From the NCBI RefSeq assembly GCF_029227915.1, contig NC_079876.1, forward strand, positions 1,738,001 to 1,802,000: 64,000 bases of DNA, written 5' to 3'. The notes under the pieces were generated by a model, which ran no database searches, was not told the DNA's origin, and was given only the letters and a program-made list of their open reading frames with translations. Made by a program: the position numbers and the translations under genes. The stretch is from Hydractinia symbiolongicarpus. Its lineage: Eukaryota > Cnidaria > Hydrozoa > Anthoathecata > Hydractiniidae. Numbering within the stretch: position 1 is the first letter of the stretch; each line of letters begins with the position of its first letter. This document shows positions 52,211 through 63,000 of the stretch, in pieces.

Positions 52211-53800
52211 AGTTTTCAAAAATGTTTTCATTTTTGATGAGACGCTGAAAAAAAGCAGTTTAATCGCCGGCAAACGAAAACCTGCGATTTCCCTAAATCC
52301 CGGACTCGGCCCGTATCGTCAAAAGTATACAAAGAAAGTACCCAGGGAGTAAACTCATTTCCAGAACGATTTTTTAAATTATTTTTTCGCCACTAAAACG
52401 CATAAGACTTGTAGTTTTTAAAAATGTTTTCAATTTTGATGAGACGCTGAATAAAAGAAGTTTAATCGCCGGCAAACGAAAACCCGCGATTTCCCGTAAA
52501 TCCCGGGCTTCGCCCGTATAGTCAAAAGTATACAAAGAAAGTACCCAGGGAGTAAAATCATTTCCCGAACGATTTTTCAAATTATTTTTTCACCACTAAA
52601 ACGCATAAGACTTGTAGTTTTTAAAAAGGTTTTTAATTTTGATGAGACGATGAATAAAAGAAGTTTAATCGACGGCAAACGAAAACCCGCGATTTCCCGT
52701 AAATCCCGGCTTGGCCCGTATAGTCAAAAGTATACAAAGAAAGTACCCAGGGAGTAAACTCATTTCCCGAACGATTTTTTAAATTATTTTTTCACCAATA
52801 AAACGCATGAGACTTGTAGTTTTCAAAAATGTTTTCATTTTTGATGAGACGCTGAAAAAAAGCAGTTTAATCGCCGGCATACGAAAACCTGCGATTTCCC
52901 TAAATAGCGGACTCGGCCCGTATAGTCAAAAGTATACAAAGAAAGTACCCAGGAAGTAAACTCATTTCCAGAACGATTTTTTAAATTATTTTTTCACCAC
53001 TAAAACGCATATGACTTGCAGTTTTTAAAAATGTTTTCATTTTTGATGAGACGCTGAATAAAAGAAGTTTAATCGCCGGCAAACGAAAACCCGCAATTTC
53101 CCGTAAATCCCGGCTTGGCCCGTATAGTCAAAAGCATACAAAGAAAGTACCCAGGGAGTAAACTCATTTCCCGAACGATTTTTTAAATTATTTTTTCACC
53201 ACCAAAACGCATGAGACTTGTAGTTTTCAAAAATGTTTTCATTTTTGATGAGACGCTGAATAAAAGAAGTTTAATTGCCTGCAAACGAAAACCCGCGATT
53301 TCCCGTAAATCCCGGGCTTGGCCCGTATAGTCAAAACTATACAAAGAAAGTACCCAGGGAGTAAACTCATTTCCTAAACGATTTTTTAAATCACTTTTTC
53401 ACCACTAAAACGCATGAGACTTGTAGTTTTTAAAAATGTTTTCATTTTTGATGAGACGCTGAAAAAAGGAAGTTTAATCGCCGGCAAACGAAAACCTGCG
53501 ATTTCCCGTAAATCCTGGACTCGGCCCGTATAGTCAAAAGTATACAAAGAAAGTACCCAGGGAGTAAACTCATTTCCCGAACGATTTTTTAAATTATTAT
53601 TTCACCACTAAAACGCATGAGACTTGTAGTTTTCAAGAATGTTTTCATTTTTGATGAGACGCTGAATAAAAGCAGTTTAATCGCCGGCAAACAAAAACCC
53701 GCGATTTCCCGTAAATCCCGGGCTTGGCCCGTATAGTCAAAAGTATACAAAGAAAGTACCCAGGGAGTAAACTCATTTCCCGAACGATTTTTTAAATTAC
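52210..53800 (+). repeat. Eight monomers linking two higher-order blocks
   Basis: The left part (TTTTTTCGCCACT, TTTTCAATTTTG, GAGTAAAATCATTTCC at 52548) recurs near 60.14-60.69 kb at an offset of about 7904 bp. Private changes include TAAATAGCGGACTCGG (52900), CATATGACTTGCAG (53009), AAAAGCATAC (53129) and CACCACCAAAACG (53199). I see no adjacent duplicate. Confidence 0.6.
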
Positions 53801-55455
53801 TTTTTCACCACTAAAACGCATGAGACTTGTAGTTTTCAAAAATGTTTTCATTTTTGATGAGACGCTGAATAAAAGAAGTTTAATCGCCGGCAAATGAAAA
53901 CCTGCGATTTCCCGTAAATCATGGACTCTGCCCGTATAGTCAAAAGTATACAAAGAAAGTACCCAGGGAGTAAACTCATTTCCCGAACGATTTTTTAAAT
54001 TATTATTTCACCACTAAAACGCATGAGACTTGTAGTTTTCAAGAATGTTTTCATTTTTGATGAGACGCTGAATAAAAGCAGTTTAATCGCCGGCAAACAA
54101 AAACCCGCGATTTCCCGTAAATCCCGGGCTTGGCCCGTATAGTCAAAAGTATACAAAGAAAGTACCCAGGGAGTAAACTCATTTCCCGAACGATTTTTTA
54201 AATTACTTTTTCACCACTAAAACGCATGAGACTTGTAGTTTTCAAAAATGTTTTCATTTTTGATGAGACGCTGAATAAAAGAAGTTTAATCGCCGGCAAA
54301 TGAAAACCTGCGATTTCCCGTAAATCATGGACTCTGCCCGTATAGTCAAAAGTATACAAAGAGAGTACCCAGGGAGTAAACTCATTTCCAAAACGATTTT
54401 TTAAATTATTATTTCACCACTAAAACGCATGAGACTTGTAGTTTTCACAAATGTTTTCATTTTTGATGAGACGCTGAATAAAAGAAGTTTAATCGCCGGC
54501 AAACGAAAACCCGCGATTTCCCGTAAATCCCGGGCTTCGCCCGTATAGTCAAATGTATACAAAGAAAGTACCCAGGGAGTAAACCCATTTCCCGAACGAT
54601 TTTTCGAATTATTTTTTCACCACTAAAACGCATGAGACTTGTAGTTTTCAAAAATGTTTTCATTTTTGATGAGACGCTGAATAAAAGAAGTTTAATCGCC
54701 GGCAAATGAAAACCTGCGATTTCCCGTAAATCATGGACTCTGCCCGTATAGTCAAAAGTATACAAAGAAAGTACCCAGGGAGTAAACTCATTTCCCGAAC
54801 GATTTTTTAAATTATTATTTCACCACTAAAACGCATGAGACTTGTAGTTTTCAAGAATGTTTTCATTTTTGATGAGACGCTGAATAAAAGCAGTTTAATC
54901 GCCGGCAAACAAAAACCCGCGATTTCCCGTAAATCCCGGGCTTGGCCCGTATAGTCAAAAGTATACAAAGAAAGTACCCAGGGAGTAAACTCATTTCCCG
55001 AACGATTTTTTAAATTACTTTTTCACCACTAAAACGCATGAGACTTGTAGTTTTCAAAAATGTTTTCATTTTTGATGAGACGCTGAATAAAAGAAGTTTA
55101 ATCGCCGGCAAATGAAAACCTGCGATTTCCCGTAAATCATGGACTCTGCCCGTATAGTCAAAAGTATACAAAGAGAGTACCCAGGGAGTAAACTCATTTC
55201 CAAAACGATTTTTTAAATTATTATTTCACCACTAAAACGCATGAGACTTGTAGTTTTCACAAATGTTTTCATTTTTGATGAGACGCTGAATAAAAGAAGT
55301 TTAATCGCCGGCAAACGAAAACCCGCGATTTCCCGTAAATCCCGGGCTTCGCCCGTATAGTCAAATGTATACAAAGAAAGTACCCAGGGAGTAAACTCAT
55401 TTCCCGAACGATTTTTCGAATTATTTTTTCACCACTAAAACGCATGAGACTTGTA
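53800..55455 (+). repeat. Tandem duplication of an 812-bp, 4-monomer unit
   Basis: Copy 1 is about 53800-54620 and copy 2 about 54620-55455. Marks are CAAATGAAAACCTGCG with AATCATGGACTCTGCCCG (four times: 53891, 54297, 54703, 55108), AAAGAGAGTACCC (54357, 55169) and ATTTTTCGAATTATT (54600, 55411). A 406-bp dimer is visible inside, since AATCATGGACTC recurs every second monomer. Confidence 0.85.
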
Positions 55456-56775
55456 GTTTTCAAAAATGTTTTCATTTTTGGTGAGACGCTGAATAAAAGC
55501 AGTTTAATCGCCGGCAAACGAAAACCTGCGATTTCCCGTAAATCCCGGACTCGGCCCGTATAGTCAAAAGTATACAAAGAAAGTACCCAGGGAGTAAACT
55601 CATTTCCAGAACGATTTTTTAAATTATTTTTTCACCACTAAAACGCATAAGACTTGTAGTTTTTAAAAATGTTTTCATTTTTGATGAGACGCTGAATAAA
55701 AGAAGTCTAATCGCCGGCAAACGAAAACCCGCGATTTCCCGTAAATCCCGGGCTTGGCCCGTATAGTCAAAAGTATACAAAGAAAGTACCCAGGGAGTAA
55801 ACTCATTTTCCGAACGATTTTTAAAATTACTTTTTCACCACTAAAACGCATGAGACTTGTAGTTTTTAAAAATGTTTTCATTTTTGATGAGACGCTGAAT
55901 AAAAGAAGTTTAATCGCCGGCACACGAAAGCCTGCGATTTCCCTAAATCCCGGACTCGGCCCGTATAGTCAAAAGTATACAAAGAAAGTACCCAGGGAGT
56001 AAACTCATTTCCAGAACGATTTTTTAAATTATTTTTTCACCACTAAAACGCATAAGACTTGTAGTTTTTAAAAATGTTTTCATTTTTGATGAGACGCTGA
56101 ATAAAAGAAGTTTAATCGCCGGCAAACAAAAACCCGCGATTTCCCGGAAATCCCGGCTTGGCCCGTATAGTCAAAAGTATACAAAGAAAGTACCCAGGAA
56201 GTAAACTCATTTCCCGAACGATTTTTTAAATTATTTTTTCACCACTAAAACGCATAAGACTTGTAGTTTTTAAAAATGTTTTCATTTTTGATGAGACGCT
56301 GAATAAAAGAAGTTTAATCGCCGGCAAACGAAAACCCGCGACTTCCCGTAAATCCCGGCTTGGCCCGTATAGTCAAAAGTATACAAAGAAAGTACCCAGG
56401 AAGTAAACTCATTTCCCGAACGATTTTTTAAATTATTTTTTCACCACTAAAACGCATAAGACTTGTAGTTTTTAAAAATGTTTTCATTTTTGATGAGACG
56501 CTGAATAAAAGAAGTTTAATCGCCGGCAAACGAAAACCCGCGACTTCCCGTAAATCCCGGCTTGGCCCGTATAGTCAAAAGTATACAAAGAAAGTACACA
56601 GGAAGTAAACTCATTTGCCGAACGATTTTTTAAATTATTTTTTCACCAATAAAACGCATGAGACTTGTAGTTTTCAAAAATGTTTTCTTTTTTGATGAGA
56701 CGCTGAATAAAAGAAGTTTAATCGCCGGCAAACGAAAACCCGCGATTTCCCGTAAATCCCGGCTTGGCCCGTATA
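55455..56775 (+). repeat. Monomers including a near-identical adjacent pair
   Basis: The left part is the copy of 44.2-44.6 kb. The monomers 56258-56459 and 56460-56661 both carry the rare CGACTTCCCG and otherwise differ only by scattered changes (GTACACAGG and TTTGCCGAAC in the second). This is the clearest single-monomer tandem duplication in the window. ATGTTTTCTTTTTTG occurs near 56682. Confidence 0.7.
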
Positions 56776-59700
56776 GTCAAAAGTATACAAAGAAAGTACC
56801 CAGGGAGTAAACTCATTTCCCGAACGATTTTTTAAATTACTTTTCACCACTAAAACGCATGAGACTTGTAGTTTTCAAAAATGTTTTCATTTTTGATGAG
56901 ACGCTGAATAAAAGAAGTTTAATCGCCGGCAAACGAAAACCCGCGATTTCCCGTAAATCCCGGGCTTGGCCCGTATAGTCAAAAGTATACAAAGAAAGTA
57001 CCCAGGGAGTAAACTCATTTCCAGAACGATTTTTTAAATCACTTTTTCACCACTAAAACGCATGAGACTTGTAGTTTTTAAAAATGTTTTTATTTTTGAT
57101 GAGACGCTGAAAAAAGGAAGTTTAATCGCCGGCAAACGAAAACCTGCGATTTCCCGTAAATCCTGGACTCGGCCCGTATAGTCAAAAGTATACAAAGAAA
57201 GTACCCAGGGAGTAAACTCATTTCCCAAACGATTTTTCAAATTATTATTTCACCACTAAAACGCATGAGACTTGTAGTTTTCAAGAATGTTTTCATTTTT
57301 GATGAGACGCTGAATAAAAGCAGTTTAATCGCCGGCAAACGAAAACCCGCGATTTCCCGTAAATCCCGGGCTTGGCCCGTATAGTCAAAAGTATACAAAG
57401 AAAGTACCCAGGGAGTAAACTCATTTCCAAAACGATTTTTTATATTATTATTTCACCACTAAAACGCATGAGACTTGTAGTTTTCACAAATGTTCTCATT
57501 TTTGATGAGACGCTGAATAAAAGAAGTTTAATCGCCGGCAAACGAAAACCTGCGATTTCCCGTAAATCCTGGACTCGGCCCGTATAGTCAAAAGTATACA
57601 AAGAAAGTACCCAGGGAGTAAACTCATTTCCCAAACGATTTTTTAAATTATTATTTCACCACTAAAACGCATGAGACTTGTAGTTTTCAAGAATGTTTTC
57701 ATTTTTGATGAGACGCTGAATAAAAGCAGTTTAATCGCCGGCAAACGAAAACCCGCGATTTCCCGTAAATCCCGGGCTTGGCCCGTATAGTCAAAAGTAT
57801 ACAAAGAAAGTACCCAGGGAGTAAACTCATTTCCAAAACGATTTTTTATATTATTATTTCACCACTAAAACGCATGAGACTTGTAGTTTTCACAAATGTT
57901 TTCATTTTTGATGAGACGCTGAATAAAAGAAGTTTAATCGCCGGCAAACGAAAACCTGCGATTTCCCGTAAATCCTGGACTCGGCCCGTATAGTCAAAAG
58001 TATACAAAGAAAGTACCCAGGGAGTAAACTCATTTCCCAAACGATTTTTTAAATTACTTTTTCACCACTAAAACGCATGAGACTTGTAGTTTTCAAAAAT
58101 GTTTTCATTTTTGATGAGACGCTGAAAAAAAGCAGTTTAATCGCCGGCAAACGAAAACCTGCGATTTCCCTAAATCCCGGACTCGGCCCGTATAGTCAAA
58201 AGTATACAAAGAAAGTACCCAGGGAGTAAACTCATTTCCCGAACGATTTTTTAAATTATTTTTTCGCCACTAAAACGCATAAGATTTGTAGTTTTTAAAA
58301 ATGTTTTCAATTTTGATGAGACGCTGAATAAAAGAAGTTTAATCGCCGGCAAACGATAACCCGCGATTTCCCGTAAATCCCGGGCTTCGCCCGTATAGTC
58401 AAAAGTATACAAAGAAAGTACCCAGGGAGTAAACTCATTTCCCGAACGATTTTTTAAATTACTTTTCACCACTAAAACGCATGAGACTTGTAGTTTTCAA
58501 AAATGTTTTCATTTTTGATGAGACGCTGAATAAAAGAAGTTTAATCGCCGGCAAACGAAAACCCGCGATTTCCCGTAAATCCCGGGCTTGGCCCGTATAG
58601 TCAAAAGTATACAAAGAAAGTACCCAGGGAGTAAACTCATTTCCAGAACGATTTTTTAAATCACTTTTTCACCACTAAAACGCATGAGACTTGTAGTTTT
58701 TAAAAATGTTTTTATTTTTGATGAGACGCTGAAAAAAGGAAGTTTAATCGCCGGCAAACGAAAACCTGCGATTTCCCGTAAATCCTGGACTCGGCCCGTA
58801 TAGTCAAAAGTATACAAAGAAAGTACCCAGGGAGTAAACTCATTTCCCAAACGATTTTTTAAATTATTATTTCACCACTAAAACGCATGAGACTTGTAGT
58901 TTTCAAGAATGTTTTCATTTTTGATGAGACGCTGAATAAAAGCAGTTTAATCGCCGGCAAACGAAAACCCGCGATTTCCCGTAAATCCCGGGCTTGGCCC
59001 GTATAGTCAAAAGTATACAAAGAAAGTACCCAGGGAGTAAACTCATTTCCAAAACGATTTTTTATATTATTATTTCACCACTAAAACGCATGAGACTTGT
59101 AGTTTTCACAAATGTTTTCATTTTTGATGAGACGCTGAATAAAAGAAGTTTAATCGCCGGCAAACGAAAACCTGCGATTTCCCGTAAATCCTGGACTCGG
59201 CCCGTATAGTCAAAAGTATACAAAGAAAGTACCCAGGGAGTAAACTCATTTCCCAAACGATTTTTTAAATTATTATTTCACCACTAAAACGCATGAGACT
59301 TGTAGTTTTCAAGAATGTTTTCATTTTTGATGAGACGCTGAATAAAAGCAGTTTAATCGCCGGCAAACGAAAACCCGCGCTTTCCCGTAAATCCCGGGCT
59401 TGGCCCGGATAGTCAAAAGTATACAAAGAAAGTACCCAGGGAGTAAACTCATTTCCAAAACGATTTTTTATATTATTATTTCACCACTAAAACGCATGAG
59501 ACTTGTAGTTTTCACAAATGTTTTCATTTTTGATGAGACGCTGAATAAAAGAAGTTTAATCGCCGGCAAACGAAAACCTGCGATTTCCCGTAAATCCTGG
59601 ACTCGGCCCGTATAGTCAAAAGTATACAAAGAAAGTACCCAGGGAGTAAACTCATTTCCCAAACGATTTTTTAAATTACTTTTTCACCACTAAAACGCAT

Positions 59701-60018
59701 GAGACTTGTAGTTTTCAAAAATGTTTTCATTTTTGATGAGACGCTGAAAAAAAGCAGTTTAATCGCCGGCAAACGAAAACCTGCGATTTCCCTAAATCCC
59801 GGACTCGGCCCGTATAGTCAAAAGTATACAAAGAAAGTACCCAGGGAGTAAACTCATTTCCCGAACGATTTTTTAAATTATTTTTTCGCCACTAAAACGC
59901 ATAAGATTTGTAGTTTTTAAAAATGTTTTCAATTTTGATGAGACGCTGAATAAAAGAAGTTTAATCGCCGGCAAACGATAACCCGCGATTTCCCGTAAAT
60001 CCCGGGCTTCGCCCGTAT
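56775..60018 (+). repeat. Tandem duplication of a 1622-bp, 8-monomer unit
   Basis: Copy 1 is about 56775-58396 and copy 2 about 58397-60018. Shared marks are AAATTACTTTTCACCAC (one T short; 56835, 58457), GAAAAAAGGAAG (57110, 58732), ATTTTTTATATTATTATTTC (57434 and 57840; 59056 and 59462) and AACGATAACCCGCG (58353, 59975). Differences are few: TGTTCTCATTTTT at 57492 and GATTTTTCAAATT at 57232 in copy 1, and CCGCGCTTTCC with GGCCCGGATAG at 59375-59410 in copy 2. Inside, a 406-bp dimer (CAAGAATG then CACAAATG) is present twice. Confidence 0.9.
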
Positions 60019-63000
60019 AGTCAAAAGTATACAAAGAAAGTACCCAGGGAGTAAACTCATATCCCGAACGATTTTTTAAATTACTTTTCACCACTAAAAC
60101 GCATGAGACTTGTAGTTTTTAAAAATTGTTTTCATTTTTGATGAGACGCTGAAAAAAAGCAGTTTAATCGCCGGCAAACGAAAACCTGCGATTTCCCTAA
60201 ATCCCGGACTCGGCCCGTATCGTCAAAAGTATACAAAGAAAGTACCCAGGGAGTAAACTCATTTCCAGAACGATTTTTTAAATTATTTTTTCGCCACTAA
60301 AACGCATAAGACTTGTAGTTTTTAAAAATGTTTTCAATTTTGATGAGACGCTGAATAAAAGAAGTTTAATCGCCGGCAAACGAAAACCCGCGATTTCCCG
60401 TAAATCCCGGGCTTCGCCCGTATAGTCAAAAGTATACAAAGAAAGTACCCAGGGAGTAAAATCATTTCCCGAACGATTTTTTAAATTATTTTTTCACCAC
60501 TAAAACGCATAAGACTTGTAGTTTTTAAAAATGTTTTCATTTTTGATGAGACGATGAATAAAAGAAGTTTAATCGACGGCAAACGAAAACCCGCGATTTC
60601 CCGTAAATCCCGGCTTGGCCCGTATAGTCAAAAGTATACAAAGAAAGTACCCAGGGAGTAAACTCATTTCCCGAACGATTTTTTAAATTATTTTTTCACC
60701 ACTAAAACGCATAAAACTTGTAGTTTTTAAAAATGTTTTCATTTTTGTTGAGACGCTGAATAAAAAAAGTTTAATCGACGGCAAACGAAAACCCGCGATT
60801 TCCCGTAAATCCCGGCTTGGCCCGTATAGTCAAAAGTATACAAAGAAAGTACCCAGGAAGTAAACTCATTTCCCGAACGATTTTTTAAATTATTTTTTCA
60901 CCAATGAAACGCATGAGACTTGTAGTTTTCAAAAATGTTTTCATTTTTGATGAGACGCTGAAAAAAAGCAGTTTAATCGCCGGCAAACGAAAACCTGCGA
61001 TTTCCCTAAATCCCGGACTCGGCCCGTATAGTCAAAAGTATACAAAGAAAGTACCCAGGGAGTAAACTCATTACCAGAACGATTTTTTAAATTATTTTTT
61101 CGCCACTAAAACGCATAAGATTTGTAGTTTTTAAAAATGTTTTCAATTTTGATGAGACGCTGAATAAAAGAAGTTTAATCGCCGGCAAACGATAACCCGC
61201 GATTTCCCGTAAATCCCGGGCTTCGCCCGTATAGTCAAAAGTATACAAAGAAAGTACCCAGGGAGTAAACTCATATCCCGAACGATTTTTTAAATTACTT
61301 TTCACCACTAAAACGCATGAGACTTGTAGTTTTTAAAAATTGTTTTCATTTTTGATGAGACGCTGAATAAAAGAAGTTTAATCGCCGGCAAACGAAAACC
61401 GGCGATTTCCCGTAAATCCCGGGCTTGGCCCGTATAGTCAAAAGTATACAAAGAAAGTACCCAGGGAGTAAACTCATTTCCCAAACGATTTTTTAAATTA
61501 CTTTTTCACCACTAAAACGCATGAGACTTGTAGTTTTCAAAAATGTTTTCATTTTTGATGAGACGCTGAAAAAAAGCAGTTTAATCGCCGGCAAACGAAA
61601 ACCTGCGATTTCCCTAAATCCCGGACTCGGCCCGTATAGTCAAAAGTATACAAAGAAAGTACCCAGGGAGTAAACTCATTTCCCGAACGATTTTTTAAAT
61701 TATTTTTTCGCCACTAAAACGCATAAGATTTGTAGTTTTTAAAAATGTTTTCAATTTTGATGAGACGCTGAATAAAAGAAGTTTAATCGCCGGCAAACGA
61801 TAACCCGCAATTTCCCGTAAATCCCGGGCTTCGCCCGTATAGTCAAAAGTATACAAAGAAAGTACCCAGGGAGTAAGCTCATATCCCGAACGATTTTTTA
61901 AATTACTTTTCACCACTAAAACGCATGAGACTTGTAGTTTTTAAAAATTGTTTTCATTTTTGATGAGACGCTGAAAAAAAGCAGTTTAATCGCCGGCAAA
62001 CGAAAACCTGCGATTTCCCTAAATCCCGGACTCGGCCCGTATCGTCAAAAGTATACAAAGAAAGTACCCAGGGAGTAAACTCATTTCCAGAACGATTTTT
62101 TAAATTATTTTTTCGCCACTAAAACGCATAAGACTTGTAGTTTTTAAAAATGTTTTCAATTTTGATGAGACGCTGAATAAAAGAAGTTTAATCGCCGGCA
62201 AACGAAAACCCGCGATTTCCCGTAAATCCCGGGCTTCGCCCGTATAGTCAAAAGTATACAAAGAAAGTACCCAGGGAGTAAAATCATTTCCCGAACGATT
62301 TTTTAAATTATTTTTTCACCACTAAAACGCATAAGACTTGTAGTTTTTAAAAATGTTTTCATTTTTGATGAGACGATGAATAAAAGAAGTTTAATCGACG
62401 GCAAACGAAAACCCGCGATTTCCCGTAAATCCCGGCTTGGCCCGTATAGTCAAAAGTATACAAAGAAAGTACCCAGGGAGTAAACTCATTTCCCGAACGA
62501 TTTTTTAAATTATTTTTTCACCACTAAAACGCATAAGACTTGTAGTTTTTAAAAATGTTTTCATTTTTGTTGAGACGCTGAATAAAAAAAGTTTAATCGA
62601 CGGCAAACGAAAACCCGCGATTTCCCGTAAATCCCGGCTTGGCCCGTATAGTCAAAAGTATACAAAGAAAGTACCCAGGAAGTAAACTCATTTCCCGAAC
62701 GATTTTTTAAATTATTTTTTCACCAATAAAACGCATGAGACTTGTAGTTTTCAAAAATGTTTTCACTTTTGATGAGACGCTGAAAAAAAGCAGTTTAATC
62801 GCCGGCAAACGAAAACCTGCGATTTCCCTAAATCCCGGACTCGGCCCGTATAGTCAAAAGTATACAAAGAAAGTACCCAGGGAGTAAACTCATTTCCAGA
62901 ACGATTTTTTAAATTATTTTTTCGCCACTAAAACGCATAAGATTTGTAGTTTTTAAAAATGTTTTCAATTTTGATGAGACGCTGAATAAAAGAAGTTTAA

